This document shows, piece after piece, positions 12,762 through 24,614 of a stretch of 64,000 nt of DNA. This stretch comes from Anarhynchus alexandrinus (taxonomy: Eukaryota > Chordata > Aves > Charadriiformes > Charadriidae). The notes beneath the pieces were generated by a model, which was not told where the DNA came from, did no database searches, and saw only the letters and a program-made list of their open reading frames with translations. The stretch covers positions 799,816-863,815 of the forward strand of contig VUYV01000068.1 of NCBI GenBank assembly GCA_008711295.1, in the 5' to 3' direction. Within the stretch, counting starts at the first letter, position 1, and every line of letters begins with the position of its first letter. The translations under genes and the position numbers were made by a program.

Positions 12762-13118
12762 ACCGCTGGGGGCCGGGAGAGGGGCGTCAGCGGGGACGGG
12801 GGTGTATTGGGGGTAGGAGGAGTTGGGGGTGTTGGCAGCGCCGCCGCGGGGGCCGCCGCCCTCCGCCGGCCCGAGGCGAAGTTGGCGGCGGGACCTCCGC
12901 CGGCAGCACCGGGCGCCACAAACTTTCCTCGCCACCCTCCGCCGGAGCGACCCCCGGGGGCGGGCGACGCCGCCAGCTGAGGTGAGGTGAGGTGAGGTGA
13001 TGCGAGGTGTCCCCGTCCCTCCCCAGCCCACCCGCCCGCCCGGCCTGCCCCGCAGCGGTACTCCCAGGGTGGCGGCTTTGCCCCGCGCGGAGCCGTTGGG
13101 GAACTCCCGGATCCCCAT
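12762..13118 (-). other. Presumed 5' UTR or upstream in-frame extension of the coding exon
   Basis: No in-frame stop separates the chosen ATG from an upstream ATG at 13,118. The segment just before the chosen ATG would read SSYPQYTPVPADAPLPAP, which is not obviously UTR noise. Further upstream the translation becomes Gly/Arg-rich and repetitive. I read it as 5' UTR, but an N-terminal extension is possible. The GAGGT tandem repeat at 12,978-13,000 lies inside it. Confidence 0.4.
12978..13000. repeat. Short GAGGT tandem repeat
   Basis: Four consecutive GAGGT units are visible within the CpG island, upstream of the coding exon. It is a small pentanucleotide microsatellite. Confidence 0.8.
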
Positions 13119-13197
13119 GGGGAGCAGCAGCGATGGCTGGGGGGCGCCCAGACTTCACGGCGGGGCGAGCCGGCGGCGCTCACCGGCCGGGTCAAAG

Positions 13198-13230
13198 GCG
13201 GGAAGGAAGGAAGGAAGGAAGGAAGGAGGG
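13198..13230. repeat. AAGG tandem repeat in the CpG island
   Basis: About seven AAGG units in a row, followed by GGAGGGGAGGGAG. It is a purine tract on the plus strand, so the sense strand of the gene is pyrimidine-rich here. GGAA repeats can bind ETS factors; whether this one does is not known. Confidence 0.85.
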
Positions 13231-13303
13231 GAGGGAGCGGCGAGGTGGCGGCGGCCCCCGCGGCAGAGGGTCCCCCGGGCCGGCGCAGTTCCCCGGCGGG
13301 AGA

Positions 13304-13338
13304 GGCAGGCAGGCAGGCAGGGAGGGAGGGAGGGAGAN
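13304..13338. repeat. AGGC/GGGA repeat with an undetermined base
   Basis: Three to four AGGC units pass into GGGAGGGAGGGAGGGAG, which has four runs of three G with one-base loops and fits the canonical G-quadruplex pattern. The single N of the window (13,338) sits directly at its end, so the tract probably stopped or confused sequencing. The copy number may be wrong in this assembly. Confidence 0.85.
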
Positions 13339-13954
13339 CGCGGCCAGGCTTCGCCCGCTCCCTGCCCGGTCGAGGAGCGGCCCGGTGCCCGCTCCCGTGC
13401 TTCTCTCGCACCGCCGGTGGGGCGGGGTGCCCGGGGCGCGGCCCCGGCGCTGAGGGAGCCGAGCTGCTGGGGTGCTGAGGCGAGGCGGGGGGCGGCCGCC
13501 GCCCGCAGGGAGCGCGGCTCCGGCAAAGGGCTGCGTCGTTCGTCGCGGTGTCTCCTCGTCCGGCGCCCGTTAGGAAGGAGTGATGGGGGAGCAGTGCGAG
13601 GGAGCCGGGGCAGGGGCGGGCTGCGCCCCCGCGGCGGGCGGAGCGGGCTCGCGGCTGCTGGGTACTCCCCCTCCCCCCCTCCCGGCAGAGGGGACGCCCG
13701 GTGAGGTGATGGGCCGCAGCCCTGAGGCGGAGGGGTGTCCCTGTGCTCTTCGGTAAGGCCGGGCGGGGGAGGTAGTGGGGGGGGTGGTATCGCAGCCCTA
13801 GCAGTGACGGACCACCCTCCTGATTTCCCCATAACGCTGCTGGACCAGTAGCATAGACACCTGACCTTCTATCAAACAACATCTTACGTTGTTAAGTAGA
13901 AAACACGCAGTTAAGCTTAAGTAAATGCACGAGCCTAGAGGTGTACCTAATGAC

Positions 13955-14460
13955 AGAGGTTGGAAGGGACCTTTGGGGATCATCTAGTCCAATCCCACTG
14001 CCAAAGAGCAGAGGTTCACCCGGAGCAGGTTGGATAAGATCACGTCCAGACAGGTTTTGAATGTCTCCAGAGAATGAGACTCCCCAGCCCCTCTGGGAGC
14101 CCGTTCTAGTGCTCTGTCACCCTCAGAGAAGTTTTCCTCATGTCCTACATTCCAGTTTGTGGCTGTTGCCCCTTGTCCTGTCGCTGGGTACTACTGAAAA
14201 GAGTCTGCCCCATCCTCTTGACATCCACCCTTTAGATATTTACAAGCATTGATGAGATCCCCTCTCAGTCTTCTCTTCTCCGGGATAAACAGACCCAGAT
14301 CTCTCAGTCTTTCCTCATAAGAGAGGCGCTCCAGTCCCTTTGTCATCTTTGTAGCCCTCCACTGGACTCTCTCCAGTAGTTCCCTGTCTTTCTTGAACTG
14401 GGGAGCCCAGAACTGGACACAACACTCCAGATGTGGCCTCACCAGAGCAGAGGGGGAAGA
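13955..14460 (-). mobile_element. CR1 LINE, 5'-truncated, with end of ORF2
   Basis: Read on the minus strand, this is the 3' part of a CR1 retrotransposon. It starts with a reverse-transcriptase C-terminal frame ([63 protein letters not shown]) and continues into the typical CR1 3' UTR. It ends with the tell-tale CTAGATGATCCCCAAAGG then TCCCTTCCAACCTC. The coding part is at about 14,195-14,457. Upstream of LVRPHLECC the similarity stops, so the copy is 5'-truncated, as most CR1 copies are. The frame is intact over about 88 codons, suggesting modest age. It sits about 150 bases outside the CpG island, in the same transcriptional orientation as the gene but upstream of it. Confidence 0.93.
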
Positions 14461-17400
14461 CAGCACTTTATTCACAAACAAAAAAATTAAAATCCAGTAA
14501 TAGATACTTAGACAAAATTTGATCACCTACAAGTAGAGACAGTTGAAGTCAAAGAATTTTTTTTTGTGTATATGTATGTCTCATGGAAAAAAAAAAAAAA
14601 AGAGAAATCCAAGGAGAAACTTTTACCACTGCACGAGCTCATTTTATGTAGAACATTAAAACACCAAGGTACTGAATGTGGAAGCAAGCTGGTATCAGTT
14701 AAGTACAACCTTTCCCTATCACTGACGGTAACATTAGAGGATCACTGCATCATTATCAGAAAGAGAAAGTAAAAAAATCTCCAGCAGATGAAAGCCAAAC
14801 TAATTACCATCTTAAATACACATGTACTGAATAATGTACTAAGTTTATTTTATTTCCTATGCAACCCTTATTTTGAGCCTGTGAAAGTGGAAATATTTGT
14901 TGCTGTGCAGGTCGGTTCCAAAATCCAATACAGGTGAACAGCAGTGATCCAGCAGTGCAGAGAGTAACTGTGCAGATGTTTGATACTGCCTACCTGCAAA
15001 GCAACAGCGCTCCTTGCAAGGTACACAAACCAATGCAGAAGGATGATTTAGGTTAAGATGACAGGATGAAAACACAGGGTTCACTAAATCTACAGATACT
15101 GATTACTGGCTTGATTTCAGTCTCTTCAGGGCATTCAGAGCACGATTGGTGATAACAGGCATGAACGGGATTAAATATTTCAGTCAGGCCTCCTAAGCCC
15201 AGCATCATTCCATATGCAGAGCCCATGATCTTTCTGGCTTTAAGTGATGGACAAGGATAGGATTTCATCTGAGAATTGCCTGTAATGCTGTATCTAGTGT
15301 AAAATTCCTCTATTATTGCAGGTACAAGATTCTCAAAGTGTCCTAAAAATAACATAATACAGGTCCAGAAATGTAAGTCTGGGACTGGCTGTGCTCAATA
15401 CAGGACTGATTCACATTGGCGTGAGAAAACAGTTAGTATGAAGTTCTGAGTCTCAGGGCAAGCAAAGGTTCCAACAACCAAGCAAGTGACACTGTTGACC
15501 AGCCAAGCAGTGACACCTGCTGAGCACTCACCTATCTCTGAGCATGGGCTCACACAGAGGAGCAGAGGCTTGGTCAGCCCTGCTAGACATTTTGCCTCTA
15601 GCACTGAGGTATTTCACTGCCCCTTTTCTATAGCCCCAGAGACGAGCCACAGAAGTCGGAGGCCTTATTGTACAGATCTCCGCTATAATATGCCAGAACC
15701 ATCTTATTTCTCTGTCCAGTAAAGATTGTTTTTCTGCTGTTTTATTCTTTCCCAGCTGCTGTCACTTCAAGGTGTAAATTAAATGATGAATGGGTGTTAA
15801 TGCTTTCTCCTGTCATGCAGGCACGTGACTTCAGACAGCTTGGGTGGCAGTGCTGGCAAACTTGAAGTGAGCATGCATCTTGTGAAAGAGGAAAAAAAAT
15901 GCACGGGAGTGAAAATTTTAAAGTTCACTGAAATGTTTAATAAAAATGGCATTTCAAAATTAGGATCTTATCAAACCTTTCTGTAAGTGATGTTTCTTCT
16001 TAAAAAATAGCAGCTGCTGGAGACATGCGAGTAAAAAAAAAAATCTTGTATGTATTTTTTTTTTTATTATGTTTAAGCATTGTAGCTAAAACTGAAACAT
16101 GACAACATGGCATTGGACATTAAAAGATAAAGTATGGGATCCCACATGATTTGGAATTTGTAAATATATGGAGCTATTTAAGATTTTTAACATGAGGAGA
16201 GAAAAAGCATTGTAGTATGCTAGCAATGCTACCAAGAGTAAGGAACAAGTTAAAAAGAAAAATTTGTTAGGCAGTATATACCTATTTAAGGAATAGTGGG
16301 CAAAATGGAGCAGGATTTGACTCTGAGTTTAGGTTGGAGCCACCTAGCATGGTACGCAATACCAAGCTGAAGGAGGTTCAGCTTTTCCAAACCCCTTCTA
16401 GTGCATTACTTTAATAAAACACCTACAATCATCCAAACACAGAATAGTTAGGAAATAGTGTGGTTTTTAAAAATGGCAGAACACTATAGCAAGGGAACAA
16501 TTAATACTTATTCCAGAGTGTAGTGACTTACTCTGTCCTGTTAGATACACCTTTTTATTTTTTTCCAGACAACATGAAATTATATGCTTGACTGATAGTC
16601 AGCTCTTAAAAGGCACAACCATTAAGATATATTAGCATTATGTTGTCCTCAATGTGATGCCATGTCAGAGGAAAATATATTTTAAACTGTATTTATTTTC
16701 ACCTCCCATCAATATTAGCTTGCCAAAAGTTTCTCTGGGGTGGAAGTTTACGCTTACCAAAATACTACTCATTTCATGAGAATTTTTGTATTTGTCTCCC
16801 CACCTCCCCCGATAGAGTTTTACATTTAAAGGATACAGTGACATTAGTAGGATAAGATAGCAAAGATATTTCATTGGGCAACAAAATCACAGCTGCAGCA
16901 ACTACAGCATGAAGTTGATGTGTTCCCTCTTCTCTAGAAATCACCCCTAGGAACTGAGTCTTTAGAAGACAACCCAAGTCCCTCCTTAAGCAAGTACTTT
17001 TCTAACTGGATCTTCTGTAGCTGATGTATGCTCCTGCTTCTTAGTATTTTTATGCTTAGCACTGAAGATATATACCTGAGCCATTAATCAGATGTTCCTG
17101 CCCCAAGGGTTTTTTGGTGTTAGACAGAAATACAATATACATGATAAAAGTCCTATATAATATATGGAAATGCTTGCATAGCAAAACTATTAATTTTCTC
17201 TAGCTGGGGTCAAATTTGACATCCACAGGAAAATGCTACCGTATAACCGAAGTGGCTCCAGCTGAATCAGTGGGGCTAATTTTACTATGCTATTCAGGCT
17301 AGACAGGAGTGCAGTTTTGAATGTAATCTATTTCACACACAAAATATTTTGTATTAGCAACAATAAAATACACAGCTAGAAGCTTTCTAGTCTATCCTGC

Positions 17401-17565
17401 ATAATCTTGCTTGCACTCATGTTTTAAAATATTTAGTACCACCTTTAAATGGTTTAAATAAACTCAGAGAACCAAGAAAAACTGATAGAGCAGACAGAGA
17501 ATGGCCAAATGCAAGACTGAATAATAAGCAAAAGTCAGCCTGACCACCTTCAATAGACTCACACT

Positions 17566-17608
17566 TGCTCTCTCAAGTAGAGAGAGAGGGAGACTGTTTG
17601 AGAGAGCA
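17566..17608. repeat. Inverted repeat, 11-base perfect stem
   Basis: TGCTCTCTCAA (17,566-17,576) is matched exactly by its complement TTGAGAGAGCA (17,598-17,608). A 21-base purine-rich loop containing GAGAGAGAGGGAGA lies between. As RNA it would fold into a simple hairpin; the stem is short for a microRNA precursor. Confidence 0.7.
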
Positions 17609-20600
17609 GTCAGATGAATTTAAGACATGTTGCAACACATTTTTCATGTGAGCTCCCATGTTGTTCTAAGACCCCTGCCATGCACCGGCAAAACTAAACA
17701 AGCATCAGAATAGCCAGTCTGACTCCTTGCTGAAAGCAACTGGAAAGTTCTAAAAATGATGATGTAGCTGCCTGTTGTAGTCAGGAAGGGACATAGAGAG
17801 TCAGTGTCCCGGTTCCTGGGAGATATGCTGCTTTATAGAAAGCTGATTTTAATCTGCTACTTTGAAGCTATGGAATATAAACTGTTTTGTTTCTTCTTTG
17901 CCAGATGCAGTGGAAAATAGAAGTTCTTTATATTTGGAACTGAAAATAGTTCTATTGGTTGTTTAAATATTCATTGTTGGATGGGAATTGCATAAAAAAT
18001 TTTTTAGGACATCTCGTCATGTCTTTATGGTGTATGAGCCCTGCCGTTGCCTCTTTTCCCAGTTCAAATCGAAAACTGAAATGCAAAGAGCAGAAAAATA
18101 GTAACATTTCCTTCCTCCGGCAAGAGGCCCCAGAGGGACTGCAGGTGTCAATGACAGAAAATACAGAACAGCAGACCTCTTCAATATCTCATATTCTGAG
18201 AAATGCCAGAGGCTTGAATCTCAAAGTCAATCTGCATTCTACATAGCCTTGGTATCCCTTCATGTTCTGCCATTTCAAGTAATTTGTATCAGAAATAATG
18301 GGCTACAAAACAGAGGTTAAGGAAAGACTAGATACCATCTTTCCAGTTTTCTGTATTTATCTGTGTATCATTCCTAGTTTGTCCTTTTCACATCGTTGAC
18401 TACAGTAAGAGTTCGGTTGAGGCAGGAACCAGTCAGGGAATAAGGAAAAGGGGGAATCCTGGCAACAGCTATTACCCTGGCTAGCCCATGAAAACCCCAG
18501 GGGATGGGGAGAAGCACAACAGCCACAGAAATACAGGGGAAAGATTGAAGGATTCTGGAGAGAACTTCAAAAGAAAGCTTTTAATGGATTTGTGCTCAGG
18601 GAAGGCAGTTGCTTCAGTGAATCAGAGCACAGCATTGATATTACGTTTAAAGTTGCTTATCTGGAAGGTGTGCTAACCCCAAGAAAAATCTGATCATTCT
18701 CACCCTGCAGATAAACTTTTGTTTTTCTAATTTTGAAGGTGGTTTTTAAAGTTGACATTTTTTTGATGGAGAAAATGTGTCACTAGCCTTAGACTGTGCA
18801 GCTTTCTCGGCAGGAGAAATTTCTGAAGAGAAAGGAACACTTGGAGACCAATTTGACAGGCAATTTTTACTGTATAAAATTAACGGCAGCTGTTTGAAGC
18901 TGCTCATGTGTCCGAAACATCAAAAATCCCACAGCTGAATTTTTAATCTGGGAGCACATAGGATCAAGGAGCATTACACTGTTGCCATATGGTTATGTAG
19001 AATAGGGTATAGCCACTTACTTCTATGTATGCATTTTGAACCCTATTCGTAAGTTAACCATGCTTATTTTTCCAGATCTTCTGGAAATAGTTTTGGAAAC
19101 TACTGTAAATATCCTGCTACACTGACCGAGACCCCACTACTCCCCACAATATACAAAAAGGTGTCCTCTCTTCACCTTTTGTCATCTACAATGGATATAT
19201 TTCATCATATTATAAGGACAGTATCTCACTGCACTTTTTTCTAGCTGTTTTTTGATATGAAAAGACTTCATTAAAAAAAGATCCATTAACAGTATAAGTT
19301 TTTAGCGAGACTAGCGGTAAGAACCACAGGCAGACAATTTGCAGAGGTGCTATACAGGTCCCTCCTGTAGACAGCAACACCCCTCTATGCTGTACACCCA
19401 CACATAGGGGCAGATGTTAGCACTACTGTGAGCCTCAAGGCTGCACTGCTTCTTAGTATAAAATGATATAACTTTAAAAAGTGAATTCTTTCATCTTGTA
19501 TTTCTTTAGTAGATTATTTTATGGTGGTGATAAATTTGGAACAATGAGATTATTTGATTAAGCTTTCTCAGTCACTGCTGAATGGACTGCCCTGCTTGTA
19601 GAATTAATAAAAAGGCCAAGGCACCTCATTAACATGCTTGGTATTGAGCTGGATTGGCAGCGGTGCGGTTTAATCCTGCCAAAGGGCATTTGTTGAGGAG
19701 AGTCAGAAAGCTTTTAAATCATATTCTTAAAGGTTGAGTCAGGAGAAGATGACCTTGCAAAAGCCGTAGTCCTGAACTGTCCAGATTTCCCCCCGGCCCA
19801 TTCATGCCAGAGCTGCTTACTGCACAGAACAATATGTTAAATAATATGGCTTCTCCTTGTGTAGTTCAGGCTTGATTTTGCTGTGCATGCTGATTGGGAA
19901 GCTAGATACAAAAGCTTAGTTTGGGAAGAGCCGCACGCGCTAGCATCCTCGAGCATTTTTTTAGTAGCTGAAAGTACATGAGCATCACCTGATGGTCTAA
20001 AGGTAAACTTTCATTTACAATAATTGATATAGACCCACTGTGCCACTTTCACCAATGCTTCACATTCTGTGTAAGGAATTACCACTCAGAAAGACATGGA
20101 GAAAGTGGATGAAAAGCACCATTTGTGCATAATCATGCCTATCAAAACAAAGATCAAGATTAGTGTCATCATTGCTGTTTAAATTCATGCATCCATGGCA
20201 GACATAACTGCAGAAAGTTATTATGCAATTTATTCCACAATATAATTCTCATACACAACAGCCTATAAAACAGATCTCAAACTTCTGTTTTGGAAACATT
20301 GTTTAGATTATTTACTTAGACATGTAGGGTGAATGTCCCAGGTAATTAAAACATTCTTTACAACTGGTTGTCCAGATGGAAATAGTTTTTTGTATGTAGA
20401 CACAAGCAGCTGCATTTCTCAACATAAATGAGGAGTGCTCAAGCAAACTAGTTTCAAGTCATTAAAATTTAAGGCAAAGTTATCCACCAAGATCAATCTA
20501 ATTTATTTTCATGCTGGTGAATTTTCACCAGCTTAATGGAGTTGTCTCCAACGTATAGCTTCTGAATTTGCAGGTAGGCTCTTATTTTGAGGAGTGGAAT

Positions 20601-23600
20601 GATTTTTGTGATTGATCACTTTATCATATTTTCAGAAGAAATGTGAGTGCAAGAAAGTTTTATTGCAAATGTCTTAACTTCTTCTAATTTTGCTTAAGCT
20701 AAGCACATTAAAACTTCTTAAAAATCAGTAGGTCCTTGTGTTCATTTGTTGGTAATATTTCTTCTAAAGTGCATTTTTTTATTATTCCTTTTTCTAGACT
20801 ACCTTTATTGGTTTACATATAAGGGAAAACCTTTAGCTCAAAGTTTTCCTTTGTTGGCCAATGCAAAATTCCTATTCAAGTAAAAATAGGGGAATGTGAA
20901 AAATCCAGCAAAGACAATTTAAGCCATATTAGCAACATGATAAACATGAGACAGTACATGGAAGGCAAACTAAAACCCGTATGTAAGGTAGGCTTAGATA
21001 TCGTCACTAGGAAAGGGACACTCACCTTCACTGTCTTGAAATACAAATATTGTCCTTGAAATAGTAATCCAAAGACAAAAATTACAAAAAGGTTTCCTAG
21101 GCTATAGGACTCCCTTGCACTTCAGGAAGAGCCACTGCTGTATGAGAAATACCAGAGGAAAGAAACATTCTTGAGGCCACTGTGGGTTTTTTAATTGAAT
21201 ATTTGGCTATAAAGATAAGGAAAGATGCTAGCCTTGATATTCTTTTGTTAGAATCTGTAGTAAACAGAAAAAACAAAGATATTGCACACTTCCCCAACAG
21301 GATTTTTTTTAATGCCTGCCAGAAATATCAATTTTAGTTGAATCAAATAGCTAAGAGAAAAATTAGAATAATTCATTTTTATTTTATTTTTTCTCCTACT
21401 GCACAATAGAAGGATGAAGCAATTGAGATTTTACACACTAAAAAGTTGAAAAACGGTAACATTTTATGCTTTACTGTGCAGCGAAGAGGTAATTTGCACC
21501 CTTTGTATCTCACATGGGATTTTTATATTGCCTTCAATGTAGTTTTTGTAAACATTGAAAGGGAATTAAAATAGCCCCTATAAAACAGAGTCATTATTAC
21601 TGCCTCAACACTGAGCTGCAGGTAGTTTTTTTGCCATCCTCCGGCACTCACATGCATATATACCAAGAGTTTTAGCTATCAGCCGCTACTAAAATTAATG
21701 TCTCGTAACCTTAAATATGGTGATTCTGTACTAAAACAAAATAAATCCTCATCACAACAGATTTTAGCCTGCCTTTTGGCACCAATTAGAGACCGAAATT
21801 GTATTTATTTCTTTTGTTGTCGTAAATAAAAGGGCCTTTTTTGCGACTTCTCCTCCCACCTGCTCTATTGTCAGTTACTACGATACCATTTGAGACAAAA
21901 GCCCACTCACACAGTGGGCTCCCCACCTCTCAAGTTCACTTCATGCTGTGTTAGTCCATAAAACACTACCTTGTCCTTGCAGGGCTGAGCAAGAGCTCCC
22001 TTCTCTCCTCCAGTAGTTGTGGACGTTCTCTGCTTTGTCAGGTATAGCGCTCCTGAATATTATACACAAGCAGAGATATTGTAACGTACAGAGACTTTTT
22101 TAAGCCTAATCTCAACAGTCAAATTAAAAAAAAAAACCTCAATAGAAATATATAGCTCTGCTCATGAAGTTGAGGAGAAATATAACAAACATGCAAGTTA
22201 TTAAGATTTTTCTGACATTGCGATAATCCATGGGCTAGCAGGCTAATTCTAGGCTCTGGTACATCTCCCACTAAAGATTAAATATTCGTCTTTCTTCTGT
22301 GATCAGTAGTTTTCGTAGCACATGCTTTTTTAAGTATTGAGTTATTTTGTGATAGTAGGACAAGTAAAAAGAATTCTACAAAATAACTAATGAAAGGTTT
22401 CCATTGACTGAAATGGGGTCTTCAAATTAAGCTGATGAACAATGTTTGTGCTTATCTAACAGTTTTGCCAGTTAGTAAATCCAACCGGTGACTTTATTAG
22501 ACAATTCTACAATTAGTGGCTAGACCTTCCAAAACAGAAAACAACAGAAACAGGAACATCTGTACTAGGAGAAAATATGCAAAAATCCTAGCTGCCTCCT
22601 GGTTCTTCCAGAGTGCACTTATACTCCAAAGAGAAATTCTTCGTGGCATTTAGGGAACCTGCATCTATCATGACAGCACACCACCAGATCATATGCAAAG
22701 GTTTATGGAAACCCCCACACACTCCCCATGAGGTAGCCTAGGGATGAAAGCTCTTTTTCAGGCTTGTGCATCAGCAGCACAAACAAAGGTTCACCGTTTA
22801 GGTGATACTTACCACTTCAAGGAAGGAGAAAAAAGGGGAATTGTTTTCACTTTCTCACTTATTTTATTCCCCCAGGAATGCACAGGGTAACGTGTCCTTT
22901 ACTTAAGTTAGCAGATCAGATTATACACAGAGAGGATGCAGCAAGACACCTTTACACAGTCTCACTGTCCTGTAGTTGGAGAGACTGGGCAGGGGAAAAA
23001 AAAAAAGATATAATACAAATCCTTTAAAGCCATTTGTTATGAGAAAGACAATACATTATTTTTCCTGTTTGCCTGGGACAGAAGTAGTAAGGGACTTACA
23101 TCTCCGCAAAAAACTTACAGTTTAGATACCAAGCAAAACTTTGTTTTGGTAAGGATAGTTACCAACAGAGAAATGCCTCACTTAGGAACGTTGCTGGAGC
23201 CTCCACCGCCGGTATGTAAGCAGCTAGACACACATCTGTCTAGGGATGAACCCTGCCTTGTCCATTTCTGTTCTCCACAGTGGAGGTCTCAGTATCCATT
23301 GCTCACTGGCAGCAGCCATTTCAAATGCCAGGCCAAAGTTATGCCAGAAAAAACACAGACTGAATATTAGATTTCTAGAGAAGTGTTGCTGCAGTCGCTC
23401 CTATTATTCCATTTAACGTTTTGTATTGCATTAGTCAATAGCTACCTCATTATTTGCAGCCTCCTTGGTTTTTCCATTTTATTACATTTTAGTTGTCAAA
23501 CAAGATTGAAAAGAAATAAATCCTGGAGCTTAGGTAATGACTTGTTTTCCCTTTTCTGAATGCTCATTCTCTGGTAAAGAATGAACCCTTTTTCCACCCC

Positions 23601-24600
23601 CCTTCCAGAGTTAAGCTATCACTTCATCTGATAAAATTAAGTTACTCCTGATTCTTATGCCTTACCCGTGGATGGTCATCACCTCTATCGTGTATGAGCC
23701 AGCTTAGAGCTCCAGAGAGTATTATCTGTGTCATGCCTTTCAGAAGTGCAGTTTGTAGCACTAGCTTTTGAAGAGATTCTTTGGTGATATTTTGTAAAGA
23801 TACAAGCGAAGCACAAAAGATTTCCCTGCAGCCTGCAGGGCAGGGGGGTGTGAGGGGAGCACTGCTTGCATGCTTCCCTGGCTCCGATTTCACCACATGT
23901 GGAAGGCAGTCATCGAAATGCCAGGAGCAGCCAAGTCGCAAAGGAACAGTATCTGGATGAAGGATGGCCCTGATTTCTTCATCAGCCCCTAATGTAAGTG
24001 GAAATTACCAAGAAAGACACAGAACCTCCTCCCCAGCACTCAGAAGGGGGACAGGAAGCTTAGTGAGAAAAAAAACCCCAACCAACCCTGAACATCTGTA
24101 AGAAGTCAGAATACCATGGAATCTAAATTGCTGAGTAGCTGACAAGAAGGGCTATAGTTATCTACCAGCAGTTACAGCACACTGTTTTCTTCCAAACTTC
24201 AGCCTGCCCCCTGTTACCTTGTCCTGAAATAGGCAGGGTCACCGCAGAGCGCCCTCTTGTCACCTTGAAGTCCAGCTGACTGCAAACATACCTAGGGGTT
24301 TTCATCTAGTGCCACCTGTGTTGTGGCATTACATAGCCTAGACAAACATATATACAGCATAGAAGTCTGCGAGAGACCAACTAAACTGATTTACAGAAAA
24401 TGTATTCCCCCCTAGAAGAGGAGAAGTGAGATCTCTCATATGGCTGTCACCATTTTTTTTTAACAGGGGAAAGAGAGAGCTAATGTGCAATTAACTTGTT
24501 CACCTACACTAAACATACCAACTATACTTTTAACTAGAGTTTAAAAAAAGTTCACCCCCCACTTAATTTCTATACCTTTCCTAAGCACCAGTTGATTTTA

Positions 24601-24614
24601 TTTTTTTTTTTTTT
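24601..24614. repeat. T14 homopolymer
   Basis: A run of fourteen T preceded by TGATTTTA. No retrotransposon body is recognisable on either side. Confidence 0.8.

Larger units (their letters stand above)
12290..13790. promoter_or_regulatory. CpG island promoter
   Basis: Base composition changes sharply from AT-rich flanks to GC-rich, CpG-dense sequence at about 12,300 and back at about 13,800. The island covers the coding exon and about 1 kb upstream of its ATG on the minus strand. GC boxes of the Sp1 type are visible at 13,419-13,427 (GGGGCGGGG) and 13,613-13,620 (GGGGCGGG). No TATA box is evident, which fits a dispersed-start CpG promoter; the transcription start cannot be placed. The long overlapping frames on both strands (up to 395 codons) reflect the lack of AT-rich stop codons. 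CpG-island promoters often fire in both directions; see the finding on a plus-strand donor at 13,753. Confidence 0.85.

Noticed and set aside
12288..12980. 230-codon plus-strand frame antisense to the coding exon
   Set aside because: It is a shadow of the real exon and CpG island, with low-complexity Gly/Ala/Pro composition.
12997..13704. 235-codon plus-strand frame over the GGAA/GGGA repeats
   Set aside because: The translation is an Arg/Gly/Ala repeat produced by the microsatellites and GC content.
12695..13882. 395-codon minus-strand frame through the CpG island
   Set aside because: It is Pro/Arg/Ala-rich, overlaps the supported exon in a different frame, crosses the N and has no domain. 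Long frames are expected in GC-rich DNA without AT-rich stops.
14191..14526. Possible host protein with an LVRPHLE motif
   Set aside because: It is the C-terminal end of CR1 ORF2, part of the retrotransposon and not a host gene.
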